Shown here in pieces: positions 8,681-19,551 of a stretch of DNA of 64,000 nt (positions are counted from its first letter, which is position 1; the number at the start of each line of letters is the position of its first letter). This DNA is from Mycobacterium sp. MS1601 (lineage in GTDB: Bacteria > Actinomycetota > Actinomycetes > Mycobacteriales > Mycobacteriaceae). The DNA lies in assembly GCF_001984215.1 (NCBI RefSeq), contig NZ_CP019420.1, positions 5,890,001 through 5,954,000 on the forward strand, in the 5' to 3' direction. A program made the translations under genes and the position numbers. Under the pieces are notes generated by a model. That model was not told the origin of the DNA. It made no database searches and saw only the letters and a program-made list of their open reading frames with translations.

Positions 8681-10005
8681 ATGATGGTGCCGGTGAGTCC
8701 GAACTCGGCCAGGACCTGCTCCACCGTGGCTCGCAAGGCGGCGTGAGTGTTGGTGCCACCCACCTTGTAACCCACCACGCCGATACTCATCGTGCCGTTG
8801 AGGCGGCCCGCGGCCACCACCAGATGACCGCCGACACGTTCGAGCTCGTGGCGAGTGACGCCCTGGTCGACCGGCCGCAGGAACAGGTATTCGGCATCGG
8901 TGCCGTCCGGGCGATTCACCGCGGGATCGAGTGGTCCGACGTTCGAACACGACACGGGTAGATCACCGAACATCACGCCGGCAGTGCGTCGGACCGCTTT
9001 TTTGGGTACGAACGGATTCAGTGGCAGCAACGCGAAGGTCTCGTCGGGCGTTTCCTTGAGGTCCCGCAGCCCCTTCTTCATGGCCGCCCGCACCGCGGAC
9101 AGGTCCTGGGCCACCGGGGCCGGATCCACCACCACGGTGGCCAATGACACGGCATTGCCGCGGGTGTCACCCTCGGTGCGGTCGCTCATCGCGACCAGCA
9201 GACTGACCGCGCCGTCCGGGCGATGCCGTCCCATCTTGATAGCGAGTCGGGACACGAAGCCGGCCATCAGCGAGTAACTGTTACCGCCAAGGGAATCTGC
9301 GCGGGCATCCCAGTCATCGGCATTGACGAACGCCGATGCAGTTGGCACCACGACATTCTCATCGGCACCCGTGGCCAACGGCGGAGGCGCGTCCCCGCCA
9401 CGGAGCTCGTCGCGGCGCTTGTACGCCAACTTAGCCGCAGCCACGACGGTGCGTCCCACCTCCGGCAGGTCCCGGATGGTCTGGGCGACATCCGATGCGA
9501 CAGCGCGCCGTCGGGTCCGCGCTAGTCGGGCGGGATAGGGGAAGTTGTTGATCTGCCCGGTGGCCGCTTGTGCGCTGGTGAGCAACAGGCCGATGCCGTC
9601 GGCCAGGGTGTGGGACAGAACCGCGCTGACAGCGGTCGAACCGTCGGTCATGGGCAGCACACCCACCCGCCAACCGGGGCCGTGTTCAGGATCGATCGGC
9701 AGTTCCGCCTGCTCGTCCATCCAGGCGTTGAGTTCTTCGCGCGGCCGGGGCGCAGAGATCTCGAGTTCCCGGGTGGTCCCCACATCAGCGACCCAGCGGT
9801 GCCTGCCGAATGGAAGAGCAGAACGCTCTATCCTCCTGCCGACCAGGCCGTGACCGTAGTTGCGGTGGAATCGTCGCAGGGCGTCGTAGTCGACAGGGTG
9901 CTCGTAGAGCCAGACCAGCTGTCCCAACTGCTGGCGCCCGGTGGCGCGTATCGACAGAAAGGAGGCCTGATCGATGTAGGCCAGCCGGTCATCGTGCGTT
10001 CTCAT
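8677..10005 (-). CDS. HxxxDG acyltransferase, second of two tandem paralogs
   Basis: A 442-residue protein of the condensation-domain / WS-DGAT / PapA acyltransferase superfamily. The catalytic motif is intact: His132, Asp136 and Gly137 in SHTLADGIG. It is clearly a paralog of the gene just upstream: both begin with an HIDQA/YIDQA segment, share GLAGRRIE-PLPFGRHRWV-type blocks, and end with LAEFG(L/I)TG. Start ATG overlaps the previous stop by 4 bp (ATGA), so it is the last gene of the operon pks-papA-acyltransferase-acyltransferase. Likely role, by context: esterifying a hydroxyl of the glycolipid with a fatty acyl group from CoA or from the synthase. Acceptor and acyl donor are unknown. Confidence 0.75.
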   Translation of the reverse strand: MRTHDDRLAYIDQASFLSIRATGRQQLGQLVWLYEHPVDYDALRRFHRNYGHGLVGRRIERSALPFGRHRWVADVGTTRELEISAPRPREELNAWMDEQAELPIDPEHGPGWRVGVLPMTDGSTAVSAVLSHTLADGIGLLLTSAQAATGQINNFPYPARLARTRRRAVASDVAQTIRDLPEVGRTVVAAAKLAYKRRDELRGGDAPPPLATGADENVVVPTASAFVNADDWDARADSLGGNSYSLMAGFVSRLAIKMGRHRPDGAVSLLVAMSDRTEGDTRGNAVSLATVVVDPAPVAQDLSAVRAAMKKGLRDLKETPDETFALLPLNPFVPKKAVRRTAGVMFGDLPVSCSNVGPLDPAVNRPDGTDAEYLFLRPVDQGVTRHELERVGGHLVVAAGRLNGTMSIGVVGYKVGGTNTHAALRATVEQVLAEFGLTGTII

Positions 10006-11363
10006 TCCAGGCTTCCGGTGATGCCGAACTCCGCGAGCGTCTCGGTGACGATGGCGCGTAGCCGGGCTTTAGTGTTCTCGGCGCCGGGCCGGTAGCCCAC
10101 GATGGCCAGCGACTGCTCGTCACCCACCCGGGCCGCCACCACGGTCAGCAGGCCGTGACGCTGTTCGAGCACCCGCAGCGGCACAAACTGATCCACCCCG
10201 CGCAGCACCACGTGCTCGGCGTCCGTGCCGTCGACCCGGCTGATCTCCGAGGGCAGCTGACCCATGTTGGAGCAGAACACCGGCAGGTCAGAAGTGAAAC
10301 CGAAGGCCAGATCGGCGGTCTTGCGCACCGCGCGTTTGGGCAGGAACGGGGTCAACGGCAGCAGCGCCAGCGTTTCGTCCGGCACCTCCTTGGCCGTCTT
10401 GAGACCCTCTTTCAGTGCCGCCCGGGTCCCGGACAGATCCGAGCCGACACCAGCGGGATCCACCCGGACGTTGGCCAGCAGCACCGCGTTGGCCCGGGTG
10501 TCCTCCAGCGTGCGGTCGTTGATGGGCACCGTCAGCGGAACCTTGCCGTCGACACCGCTGAGCCGGCCCATGCGCTCGCCGAGTCGCGCGGCGATCCCCG
10601 CCACCAGCGAGTAGCTGTTACCGCCGAGTGCCGCAGCACGAGCGTCCCACTCGGCACCGTCGACGTAGACGGCCACGGCCGGGACACGGACGTGCTGGTC
10701 GCCGGCGGGGCCCAACGAATCGGTGTGCCTCGGGCCGCCCGATTTCTTCAGTTCGCCGCGCCGTTTGAAGGCGAGTTTGGCGGCGTTGACGAGTGTTCGT
10801 CCGACGTCGGGCAGATCACGCAACGTGTCGCGGGCATCGGCGCGCAGCCTCTGACCCCTGGTGCGCGACCGCGCAGCGGGATAGCCGAGGTCGCGGAGAT
10901 TCCCGGTGACGGTCTCGAAAACGGTCAGGCAGGCTCCACCGCCATCACCGATGCAGTGCGAACCGACCAGGCTGACGGCGGTGGACCCGTCGTCGAAACG
11001 CTGGACGCCCATGTGCCAGGTCGGACCCCATTCGGGATCGACCGGCCTGGTGGCATGTTCGTCGGCCCATTCCATCAGCTCGTCGCGCGGCCGACGGCCC
11101 TCTTCGATGACCATCCCGCTCGGCGCCCCCGGAGAGGCGACCCAGCGGTGTCTGCCGAACGGCAACGGCGAGGGCTCGATGCGCCGTCCGGCCAGGCCGT
11201 GGCCGAAGTTCTGATGGAACCGCTGCAGGCCCTCGAGGTCCACGTCGTGTTCGTAGATCCACAGACATTGGCAAACCGCAGCCTGCCCGGTGGCACGAAG
11301 TCCGAGGTAGAGCGCCTGGTCGATGTGGTCGAGCCGGTTGTCCACCAATACCCGATCAGCCAC
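10002..11363 (-). CDS. HxxxDG acyltransferase, first of two tandem paralogs
   Basis: A 453-residue member of the same acyltransferase superfamily as its downstream neighbour, with catalytic His136, Asp140 and Gly141 in SHCIGDGGG. GTG start overlapping the papA stop by 8 bp. There is no signal peptide or membrane span, so it should act in the cytosol or at the membrane face. The pair probably arose by duplication and may add two different acyl groups or use two positions of the sugar moiety; this is inference. From memory, M. smegmatis carries a comparable set of acyltransferases beside its lipooligosaccharide synthase, which supports the pathway assignment. Confidence 0.75.
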   Translation of the reverse strand: MADRVLVDNRLDHIDQALYLGLRATGQAAVCQCLWIYEHDVDLEGLQRFHQNFGHGLAGRRIEPSPLPFGRHRWVASPGAPSGMVIEEGRRPRDELMEWADEHATRPVDPEWGPTWHMGVQRFDDGSTAVSLVGSHCIGDGGGACLTVFETVTGNLRDLGYPAARSRTRGQRLRADARDTLRDLPDVGRTLVNAAKLAFKRRGELKKSGGPRHTDSLGPAGDQHVRVPAVAVYVDGAEWDARAAALGGNSYSLVAGIAARLGERMGRLSGVDGKVPLTVPINDRTLEDTRANAVLLANVRVDPAGVGSDLSGTRAALKEGLKTAKEVPDETLALLPLTPFLPKRAVRKTADLAFGFTSDLPVFCSNMGQLPSEISRVDGTDAEHVVLRGVDQFVPLRVLEQRHGLLTVVAARVGDEQSLAIVGYRPGAENTKARLRAIVTETLAEFGITGSLE

Positions 11364-12801
11364 TGACGACGCGAGTCAATTCCGCTCGGCCACGGGGGGC
11401 TTGAACCTCACGGCCTTCGACCACCCGGGTGTAGACGGCCTTCATGGCCGCCACGTAGCGGATCACCGATTCGCGCGCAACCGGGTTGTTCGGGAAGGTG
11501 ACCGTCAGCGCGGTTTCCGTCGCCGTGCGGTTCACATACATCCCGACCTGATACGCAGCGCGCGCATCACTGAAGACCTTGCCGTTCATGGCCTCCCACT
11601 GCGCGATCACCGCGGGCGACAGCGGCGGCAGACCGGCATCGAGGTAGGACAGCATCGGCACACCGGGATCAGGGCTGCGCAGGCCCAGGTCGGTGCCTTC
11701 GGCCAGTTCAAACACCCGGTCGTGCGGTACGTCCTTCATGGGCATGCCCGTATCGAAGGCAAGCTGGCCGGCGCGAGCTGTCTCGGCGAACGTACCCACC
11801 GACACGCTCATCGGTACCAGTCCGGTGAACCACCCGGTGGTCATGAACTCCGCCTGGCCGTTGCGCGTCGTGGTCGGCGTGATGATGTTGTAGGTGTCGG
11901 TGCCCGTCAGCTCTGCCTCGGCGATGGCGGCGCAGGCGATCACGCCGCCGCTGAAGCGGGCTCCGGCGTCCATGCAGGCGGCTTCGAACGTGTGCGACTG
12001 CTCTGCGTCGAGCAGCTGCACGGTCATCACGTCGCCGGTGTTGGTCAGGGAGAAGTCACCCAGCGGCAGTGGGAACACCGGCAGCGTGCCGCCGTTGCGC
12101 TGGAAGAACTCCACCCAGCCGCGCACCTCGGGGCTTTCGAGCGTCAGCGAGGCGGTGTAGGCAGCCTGGCGGTGGCAGAAGTCTGCATAGCTGCCGGCAG
12201 GCGGGAGCTGCAGCGGAGCGGCGCCGTCGACCAGCGCCAGGTACATCATGTGGATCTCCACCAGCACCAGACCCATGAACATGGCATCGGTGTGCACGTG
12301 GTCGACGCTGATGTAGAAGGTGAAGTGATCGGCGCGCTGGATGATGCCGAAGTGGAAGCAGTCCCAGGTCAGCGGGTCCGGGGTGGCCAGGACATGCTCG
12401 CGCCAGTCGGCGGGGGTCATCTCACCGTGATCGGTGGGGACCAGCTTGATGTCCTTGGGGTTGGTCACCGTGTGGCGGACCACCTCGTCGCTGTCGTCGG
12501 AGAGCTCGAACCAGCTGTGGTAGGTGTCGTGGCGGCGCACATAGGAGTTGATGACGTGCGTCATGGCGCGCAGGTCGCACTGGCCGGGGATGTCCCACGC
12601 CGGGATGTTGAGCCGGGCCATGTCGGTGCCCGCGGCTACGTGGCTGCGGTACCCGCGAATGTGCTGAGCCTGCTGGTAGCTGACCGGTACGTCGCTGACG
12701 GGCGCCTGCTGCACCTTCTTGAGTGTGGCTGGCGACGGATGCCAGGACACCACGGTGCCCGGCTCGCCCATCCAGTCATGGATTGCCTTGATTGCAACCA
12801 T
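11356..12801 (-). CDS. papA: PapA-type polyketide-associated acyltransferase
   Basis: A 481-residue protein beginning MVAIKAIHDWMGEPG, the N-terminus typical of PapA1-4 proteins. These transfer polyketide acyl chains from a partner synthase onto trehalose-based glycolipids. The catalytic block reads DHVHTDAMF: His168 and Asp172 are present, but the residue after Asp is Ala173 where the wider superfamily has Gly. It lies 80 bp downstream of the synthase on the same strand and overlaps the next gene, so it is co-transcribed. Role inferred: moving the methyl-branched chain made by the adjacent synthase onto the sugar core. In the M. tuberculosis Pks5 locus the equivalent is papA4. Confidence 0.88.
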   Translation of the reverse strand: MVAIKAIHDWMGEPGTVVSWHPSPATLKKVQQAPVSDVPVSYQQAQHIRGYRSHVAAGTDMARLNIPAWDIPGQCDLRAMTHVINSYVRRHDTYHSWFELSDDSDEVVRHTVTNPKDIKLVPTDHGEMTPADWREHVLATPDPLTWDCFHFGIIQRADHFTFYISVDHVHTDAMFMGLVLVEIHMMYLALVDGAAPLQLPPAGSYADFCHRQAAYTASLTLESPEVRGWVEFFQRNGGTLPVFPLPLGDFSLTNTGDVMTVQLLDAEQSHTFEAACMDAGARFSGGVIACAAIAEAELTGTDTYNIITPTTTRNGQAEFMTTGWFTGLVPMSVSVGTFAETARAGQLAFDTGMPMKDVPHDRVFELAEGTDLGLRSPDPGVPMLSYLDAGLPPLSPAVIAQWEAMNGKVFSDARAAYQVGMYVNRTATETALTVTFPNNPVARESVIRYVAAMKAVYTRVVEGREVQAPRGRAELTRVVSG

Positions 12802-12881
12802 TCACTCTCCCCGAACTCGTCGTGCCGACTGTGCGTGTGTGGGTCGGACCCGCCAGTACATCGAATTGACGACCTTGATCA

Positions 12882-15800
12882 TTACTTCGCCGCCGACACT
12901 GTATCGGCCGAAGCCTGATCGGCGGCCAGCTCGTCGTAGAGCCGCTCGGCCAGACCCCGGACCGTGGTGATGTCCGTGGAGCCGATACGCACCCCGGTCT
13001 CGGTCTCGATCTTGGTGCGGACCTCGAGGATCCCCAGCGAATCGAGGCCGTACTCGGCCAGCGGCCGGTCCGGATCCACCGAGCGGCGGAGCACCAGGCC
13101 GATCTGATCGGAGATCAGGCGCCGCAGACGGGCGGGCCATTCCTCGAGCGGCAGTTCGTGCAGCTCACTCAAGAACGCACTGGTGCCCGACGGGTTCTTG
13201 CCGATGGAGGCGAAGGACTCCGCGAACTTGCTGGTCTGCGCGAACGCGGCCAGCCACGGTGTGCCCGCCACCGGGGCGTACCCGGTGTAGGTGCGGTTGT
13301 GCCGCAGCAGCTGATCGAAGGCGTAGGCGCCGTCTTCGGGGGCGATCGCCATGGCGCCGCCCTCGGCGCCACCTTCGGCCAGCGCCTGACCCTTGCCGAT
13401 CTCGGCCCAGGCACCCCAGGCGATGACGCTGGCGGGCAGACCCTGGGAGTGCCGCCAGCGGGTGAACCCGTCGAGCCAGCTGTTGGCCGCCGCATAAGCA
13501 CCCTGGCCGGGCGAGCCGACCATGGCCGCCGCCGAGGAGAAGGAACAGAACCAGTCCAGCTCGGATCCCTTGACGGCCTCGTGCAGGTTCCAGGCGCCCT
13601 TGACCTTCGGGGCCCAATCGCGGTCGATCAGCGCGTCGGTGATGTTGGCCAGTGTGGCGTCCTCCACCACCGCGGCACCGTGCAGCACACCACGCAACGG
13701 CATGCCGGTGGCGGTGGCGGCCTCCACCAGACGACGGGCGGTCTCCGCGTCGGCGATGTCACCGCGGGTGACCTCAACCTCGGTACCGCCACGGCGGATC
13801 CGGTCGATGACCTCCTGGGCGTCGGCGCTGGGCTCCGAACGGCCGTTGAGCACGATCCGCCCGGCACCACTGTCGGCCATCTTCTCGGCCAGGAACAACC
13901 CCAGGCCGCCGAGTCCGCCGGTGATGACGTAGGCGCCGTCGCCACGAAACACGGTGGCATTCTCCGGCGGCACCACAGCACTGCTGGAACCGGCGTGCGG
14001 CACGTCGAGCACCAGCTTGCCGGTGTGCTCGGCGGCACCCATCACGCGGATGGCGGTGGCGCCGTCGGCCAGCGGGAAGTGGGTGGTCTCCGGCATCGGC
14101 AGAGTGCCGTCGGCGATCTTGTCGAACACCGTCTGCATCAGCCGCCGGGTGTGGCCCGGGTTGGTCAGCGTCAGCAGCGCCAGGTCCACCGCGTAGAACG
14201 ACAGGTTGCGACGGAACGGGAACAGGCCCATCTTGGTGTCGCCGTAGATGTCGCGCTTGCCGATCTCGACAAAACGGCCACCGAAGGTCAGCAGCTCCAA
14301 GCCGGCGCGCTGGGCGGCACCGGGCAGCGAGTTCAGCACGATGTCCACACCGTAGCCGTCGGTGTCGGTGCGGATCTGCTCGGCGAAGTCCAGGCTGCGC
14401 GAATCGTAGACATGCTCGATTCCCCACTGGCCCAACAGCTTCCGCTTCTCCGGCGTGCCGGCGGTGGCGAAGATCTGCGCACCTGCGGCCTTGGCGATGG
14501 CCACGGCGGCCTGACCGACACCGCCGGTGGCCGAGTGGATCAGCACCTTGTCCGTGGACGAGATACGGGCCAGGTCATGCAGGCCGTACCAGGCGGTGGC
14601 GTGCGCGCTGGGCACCGCTGCGGCCCGTCCGGCGGGAACCGAGTCCGGCAGGGTGACCGCCAGGCTGGCGTCGCAGGTGACAAACGTGCTCCAGGCACCG
14701 TTGAGCGAGATGCCCGCCACGCGGTCGCCGATCTTGTGGTCGGTGACGCCGGGGCCGACGGCGGTGACGACGCCGGCGAAGTCGGCACCCAGTTGCGGCA
14801 ACCGGCCCTCGAAGGACGGGTAGCGGCCGTAGGCCACCAGCACGTCGGCGAAGTTCAGGTTCGACGCCGCGACCGAGACCTCGATCTGTCCCGGTCCGGG
14901 GGCAACCCGGTCGAAGGCCGCCAGCTCCAGTGACTGCAGGTCACCCGGGACGCGGATCTGCAGACGCACACCGTCGGTCTCGTTGTTGACGACGGTGGTC
15001 AGGCGCTCCTCGGCCTGCAGCGGCGTGAGGTTGAGCCGGGCCGCGTAGAACTCGTCGTCGCGCCAGGCCGTTTCGTCCTCTTCGGAGCCGGACAGCAGCT
15101 GGGTGACGACGGACGCGGCCTCCGTGGCGTCGTCGACGTCGATCTGGGTGGCACGCAGCCCCGGCTGCTCCATGCTGAGCACCCGCATGAGTCCACGCAG
15201 GCCCGCCTGATCGAGGTTGGTGACGTCTTCGCCCAGCACCGTCTGTGCGTTGCGGGTCAGGACGAACAACCGGGCCGGCTCGCCGGCGATCTCGGGCAGT
15301 TCGCGGGCGATGTGCACTGCGGTGCGCACGTACTCGGCGCCCCGGACCGCCGAGGTGGCGGTCTCCCCCGCGGCCCCGGCCACCAGCACCACACCGTTGT
15401 GCGGTTCGGCAGACAGCTTGTCCCGCAGGACGGCAGCAGCATCGTCGGACCAGATGAGTGTGGTGGCCTTGGCGCCGTTGCCGGTGAGCTCAGCGGCCAG
15501 TTCCACGGCCGTGTTCTCGGCATCGGCGGCCAGACCGATCACCAGCCAGCTGCCTGCCTCGGCGCCTTCTGCGTCGGGCAGTTCCTGGCGACGCCAGTCG
15601 ATGGTGAGCAGTCGCTCGTTGAGGATGCGGTCAGCCCGGCCGGTCGCGGAGACACCGGTGCCCAGGCGCAGCCCACCCACGGTCAGCAGCACCGCGCCGT
15701 GCTCGTCGAGCACCTCGACGTCGGCTTCCACCGCGGTGGCGGTGGCGCTGGTGATCGTCACGTAGCAGTAGTGCGCGTTCCGGGTCGACGCGTGCGCCCG

Positions 15801-18800
15801 CAGCGAGCGCACCCCGAGCGGCAGCATCAAGGTGCCGGTGGTGTCGGAATGCAGATCCGGATGCGCACCGACAGCCTGGAAGCAGGCGTCCAGCAGGGCC
15901 GGGTGGATGCCGTAGGCACCCTGTTGCGACCGGATGGAGCCCGGCAGCGATACCTCGGCGAGAACCGTTGCGCTGGAGTCATTTTCAGCGGTGTTGGCGG
16001 CCACCAGACCAGCGAACGCCGGGCCGTACTGGATGCCGCGCTCGGCGTACCAGTCCCGCATGTCGGCACCTTCGAAGCGCTGCGGGTGGGCGGTCAGCAG
16101 CGTGTCGATGTCGTAGGACTCGGGCTCGTCGACCACCGCGGTGCGCAGGGTCGCCGACGCACGGCGGACCTGCTCGCCTTCGGCGTAGGTCTCGATCACC
16201 AGATCCACCACGCCGGGCGCCTTGACCTCGGCCACCACCGACACCGGGGTCTCGTCTTCGAGCAACAGCATCTGCTCGAAGGTGATGTCGTCGACCTCGG
16301 TGTCCTCGCCGAGCACCGTGCGGGCTGCGGCCAGAGCCATCTCGCAGTACGCCGCGCCCGGCAGAGCGCCGACGTTGTGCACCTGGTGATCCCCCAGCCA
16401 TGGCTGGGTGGCGGTGCCGATGTCGGCCTGCCACACGTGCCGCTCGGGTTCTTCAGGCAACCGCACGTGCGCGCCCAGCAGCGGGTGCACGGCGACGGTG
16501 TTGCCGCCGGCGGCCTGCTCGGAGGCATCGCGGGTCAGGATCAGCGGCACCTTGGTCCAGGTGGGCAGCGGAGCGTCGACCAGCCGACCGTCCGGGTACT
16601 GGGTGGAGAAGTCCACCGCCGCGCCCGCGGCGTGGAGGTCGGCCAGGAAACCGCGCAGGCCGCTGGGCAGCTCTTGTTCGCGGCGTAGGCCGGCCACGGC
16701 CGCCAGTTGCATGTCCAGGCCGCGGCCGGTCTGCTCCACGGCGTAGGTCAGCAGCGGATGCGGCGACAGCTCGCCGAACACCCGGAACCCGTCCTCGAGC
16801 GCAGCCTGCACCGCGGCGGAGAACCGCACGGTGTGGCGCAGGTTGTCGGCCCAGTAGTAGGCGTCGTAGTCGGCCGGGTCACGGGGGTCGTACAGGGTGG
16901 CCGAGTAGTAGGGAACCGTCGGCTCCATCGGCTCGAGGTCCTCGAGCGACTCGGTGAGTTCATCGAGGATCGAGTCGACCTCGGGTGAGTGCGAGGCCAC
17001 CTCGACGGCCACCTCGCGGGCCATCACGCCGCGGGATTCCCAGTGTTCGACCAGTTCGCGGACGGAGTCCTTGGCGCCGCCGACGACAGTGGACTGCGGC
17101 GAGGACACCACGGCCAGCACGACGTCGCGGACACCGCGGGCAGCCAGCTCGGAGAGCACCTGCTTGGCGGGCAGTTCCACCGACGCCATGGCGCCGGAAC
17201 CGGAAATGCTGGCCATCAGCTTGGAGCGACGGCAGATCACCTTCACGCCGTCCTCGAGCGACAGCGCGCCGGAGACCACGGCCGCGGCGGCTTCGCCCAT
17301 GGAGTGGCCGATCACCGCGCCCGGCAGGACTCCGTAGGACTTCATGGTCTCGGCCATCGCCACCTGCATGGCGAAGATCGTGGGCTGGGTGCGGTCCATG
17401 CCCGAGACCTTCTCCTCGGCCGTCATGGCCTCGGTGATGGAGAAGCCCGATTCGCGCTGGATCAGCGGTTCGAGTTCGGCGATGATGGCGGCGAACACCG
17501 GCTCGGTGGCCAGCGCGGCAGTGCCCATGCCTGCCCACTGCGATCCGTGCCCGGAGAACACCCACACCGGGCCGCGCGCGTCCTTGGCGACGACCGGCTG
17601 GTACGGGGTGTCACCGTCGGCGACCTCACGCAGCGCCTTGATCAGTTCCTCGTGATCGGCGGCCAGCACCGCGGTGCGCACTGCGCGGTGCGAGCGTCGG
17701 CGGGCCAGTGTGTAGGCCAGGTCCTCGAGTTCGAGGTCGGTGGCGCGCGCATTGCCGCGGGCTCGCTCGGAGACCCACTCGGCCAGGCGGCCCGCGGTGC
17801 GACGGAGTTCCTCGGCAGAGGTGGCCGAGAGCGGGAACAGCAGCGCGCCGGTGCGGCCGGTGTGACTCTCGCCGGACACCTCACGCGGGCCCTGCTCGTC
17901 GGGCGCCTGCTCCAGCACGGCGTGCACGTTGGTGCCGGACAGACCGTAGGCCGACACCGCGGCGCGGCGGGGGCCGTCGCTCTCCGGGAAGGGCACGGTG
18001 GCCTGCGGAATGAACATCTGGGTGCTGATCGCCGCCATCTCGTCGGGCAGCTTGTTGAAGTGCAGGTTCTGCGGAACCAGGCCGTGCTGCAGGGACAGCA
18101 GGGCCTTCATCAGGCCGATGGCTCCGGAGGCGGACTGGCCGTGCCCGAAGTTGGTCTTGACCGAACCGAGTGCCACCGGGCCGGCGGTGCCGTAGACGTC
18201 GGCGAGGCCGGCGTATTCGATGGGGTCGCCCACCGGAGTGCCGGTGCCGTGCGCCTCGATCATCCGGACGCTGGTGGGGTCGATGCCGCCGGAGCGCAGC
18301 GCTGCCCGGTAAACAGCCGTCTGCGCGCGGCGCGACGGGGTGGCGATGTTGACGGTGTGGCCGTCCTGGTTGCTGGCCGTACCGCGGATGATGCCGAGGA
18401 TGCGGTCGCCGTCGCGCTGGGCGTCGTCGAGCCGCTTGAGCAGGAACATCACACTGGCCTCGCCGGAGACGAAGCCGTCGGCGTCGACGTCGAACGCGTG
18501 GCACTGGCCGGTGGGCGAGAGCATGCCCTGCGCGGAGCCGGAGGCCATCTTGCGCGGTTCGAGCATGACCGAGACGCCGCCGGCCAGGCCCAGGTCGCTC
18601 TCGCCGTCATGCAGGCTGCGGCAGGCCATGTGGACGGCCAGCAGGCTCGACGAGCAGGCGGAGTCCACGGTGTAGGCCGGGCCGTGCACACCGAGGTGAT
18701 AGGCGATGCGGCCGGAGGCGAGGCTGAAGTTGTTGCCGGTGAATCCGTACGGCCCCTCAACCGCATGAGCGTCGGCAGCAAGGAGTTGGTAGTCGCCGTG

Positions 18801-19187
18801 AGTCATTCCGACGAAGACGCCGGCCCGTTGCTCACTCAGCGTCGCCGGGTCGATACCCGCGTGCTCGACGGCCTCCCAGGCGGTCTCCATGAGGAGGCGG
18901 TGCTGGGGGTCGATGGCGGTGGCTTCACGCTCGCTGATGCCGAAGAAGTCGGCGTCGAATCCGGCGATGTCGTCGAGGAAGGCGCCCCATTTGGACACGG
19001 ACCGACCAGGCACGCCCGGCTCGGGGTCGTAATACTCCTCGGCATCCCACCGGTCCAGCGGGACCTTGGTGACATGGTTCTCGCCACGCAACAGCGCTTC
19101 CCAGAACCGCTGCGGCGAGTCGATCCCACCCGGCAGCCGGCACGCCATGCCGATGACTGCCACGGGAGTGACTGATGCCTGAACCAC
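12882..19187 (-). CDS. pks5: Mas/Pks5-type iterative polyketide synthase
   Basis: A 2101-residue type I synthase, close to the usual 2100 for Mas/Pks5. Domains in order: ketosynthase (residues 8-430, active Cys178 in DSACSSS), acyltransferase (about 540-860, Ser629 in GHSMG), dehydratase (about 890-1170, [12 protein letters not shown] near 935), enoylreductase (about 1430-1740, NADPH site near 1550), ketoreductase (about 1750-1970) and acyl carrier (Ser2050 in DSLG). Such a complete reducing set elongates a fatty acid with methylmalonyl-CoA into methyl-branched chains. Methylmalonyl-CoA can come from the mut genes nearby. GTG start with an AAGAGG site upstream. First gene of the operon running to 8677. 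The reading frame is undamaged over 6.3 kb. Confidence 0.92.
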   Translation of the reverse strand: MVQASVTPVAVIGMACRLPGGIDSPQRFWEALLRGENHVTKVPLDRWDAEEYYDPEPGVPGRSVSKWGAFLDDIAGFDADFFGISEREATAIDPQHRLLMETAWEAVEHAGIDPATLSEQRAGVFVGMTHGDYQLLAADAHAVEGPYGFTGNNFSLASGRIAYHLGVHGPAYTVDSACSSSLLAVHMACRSLHDGESDLGLAGGVSVMLEPRKMASGSAQGMLSPTGQCHAFDVDADGFVSGEASVMFLLKRLDDAQRDGDRILGIIRGTASNQDGHTVNIATPSRRAQTAVYRAALRSGGIDPTSVRMIEAHGTGTPVGDPIEYAGLADVYGTAGPVALGSVKTNFGHGQSASGAIGLMKALLSLQHGLVPQNLHFNKLPDEMAAISTQMFIPQATVPFPESDGPRRAAVSAYGLSGTNVHAVLEQAPDEQGPREVSGESHTGRTGALLFPLSATSAEELRRTAGRLAEWVSERARGNARATDLELEDLAYTLARRRSHRAVRTAVLAADHEELIKALREVADGDTPYQPVVAKDARGPVWVFSGHGSQWAGMGTAALATEPVFAAIIAELEPLIQRESGFSITEAMTAEEKVSGMDRTQPTIFAMQVAMAETMKSYGVLPGAVIGHSMGEAAAAVVSGALSLEDGVKVICRRSKLMASISGSGAMASVELPAKQVLSELAARGVRDVVLAVVSSPQSTVVGGAKDSVRELVEHWESRGVMAREVAVEVASHSPEVDSILDELTESLEDLEPMEPTVPYYSATLYDPRDPADYDAYYWADNLRHTVRFSAAVQAALEDGFRVFGELSPHPLLTYAVEQTGRGLDMQLAAVAGLRREQELPSGLRGFLADLHAAGAAVDFSTQYPDGRLVDAPLPTWTKVPLILTRDASEQAAGGNTVAVHPLLGAHVRLPEEPERHVWQADIGTATQPWLGDHQVHNVGALPGAAYCEMALAAARTVLGEDTEVDDITFEQMLLLEDETPVSVVAEVKAPGVVDLVIETYAEGEQVRRASATLRTAVVDEPESYDIDTLLTAHPQRFEGADMRDWYAERGIQYGPAFAGLVAANTAENDSSATVLAEVSLPGSIRSQQGAYGIHPALLDACFQAVGAHPDLHSDTTGTLMLPLGVRSLRAHASTRNAHYCYVTITSATATAVEADVEVLDEHGAVLLTVGGLRLGTGVSATGRADRILNERLLTIDWRRQELPDAEGAEAGSWLVIGLAADAENTAVELAAELTGNGAKATTLIWSDDAAAVLRDKLSAEPHNGVVLVAGAAGETATSAVRGAEYVRTAVHIARELPEIAGEPARLFVLTRNAQTVLGEDVTNLDQAGLRGLMRVLSMEQPGLRATQIDVDDATEAASVVTQLLSGSEEDETAWRDDEFYAARLNLTPLQAEERLTTVVNNETDGVRLQIRVPGDLQSLELAAFDRVAPGPGQIEVSVAASNLNFADVLVAYGRYPSFEGRLPQLGADFAGVVTAVGPGVTDHKIGDRVAGISLNGAWSTFVTCDASLAVTLPDSVPAGRAAAVPSAHATAWYGLHDLARISSTDKVLIHSATGGVGQAAVAIAKAAGAQIFATAGTPEKRKLLGQWGIEHVYDSRSLDFAEQIRTDTDGYGVDIVLNSLPGAAQRAGLELLTFGGRFVEIGKRDIYGDTKMGLFPFRRNLSFYAVDLALLTLTNPGHTRRLMQTVFDKIADGTLPMPETTHFPLADGATAIRVMGAAEHTGKLVLDVPHAGSSSAVVPPENATVFRGDGAYVITGGLGGLGLFLAEKMADSGAGRIVLNGRSEPSADAQEVIDRIRRGGTEVEVTRGDIADAETARRLVEAATATGMPLRGVLHGAAVVEDATLANITDALIDRDWAPKVKGAWNLHEAVKGSELDWFCSFSSAAAMVGSPGQGAYAAANSWLDGFTRWRHSQGLPASVIAWGAWAEIGKGQALAEGGAEGGAMAIAPEDGAYAFDQLLRHNRTYTGYAPVAGTPWLAAFAQTSKFAESFASIGKNPSGTSAFLSELHELPLEEWPARLRRLISDQIGLVLRRSVDPDRPLAEYGLDSLGILEVRTKIETETGVRIGSTDITTVRGLAERLYDELAADQASADTVSAAK

Positions 19188-19304
19188 GAATTCAAACCTC
19201 TTCCGCGCTTGCTACGAGACGTTCGACCGGTAGACGGCCGACGTGGTTCACCCCCGCACTCCACATCGGCTGAGTTGCTGGCCGGTCGTTCCTCCCCTTA
19301 GGTC

Positions 19305-19326
19305 TTCCTGAGTTTTTCCTGAGTTT
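19305..19326. repeat. Perfect 11-bp tandem repeat upstream of pks
   Basis: ttcctgagttt occurs twice back to back (19305-19315 and 19316-19326), ending about 118 bp before the pks start. On the coding strand this gives ACTCAGG, four bases, ACTCAGG: two 7-mers at one-helical-turn spacing, the geometry used by OmpR-family regulators such as PhoP. Confidence 0.6.
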
Positions 19327-19529
19327 GGTATGTGAACCGGTACTGTAACCGCTCCCGCTGACGTCTGTGCAAAATATCGAGCAAAGCCGTGTCGCAGTTT
19401 GCAAATTCAAGTTCTGCGGCCGAAACACTACACGAGGCAGCTTCGATTTGCTGAACCAAACAGCAACCTTAGCCTACCTGGGCTGTTCTTAGTAATTTAC
19501 GAGTTCGTTATATAGTTTGTCTTGACATG

Positions 19530-19551
19530 TTTAGCGGATTATTTCGCTAAA
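19530..19551. promoter_or_regulatory. Inverted repeat in the AT-rich region
   Basis: Arms tttagcg (19530-19536) and cgctaaa (19545-19551) flank an 8-bp centre; the 8-bp palindrome GAAATTTC follows directly at 19552-19559. Possible operator or protein-binding site; no run of T follows that would make it a good terminator. Confidence 0.4.

Noticed and set aside
16989..19175. 728-codon plus-strand frame
   Set aside because: Antisense shadow of the ketosynthase/acyltransferase part of the polyketide synthase.
19465..19480. Possible IdeR iron box upstream of pks
   Set aside because: TTAGCCTACCT resembles half of the consensus but lacks one base and the other half does not match.
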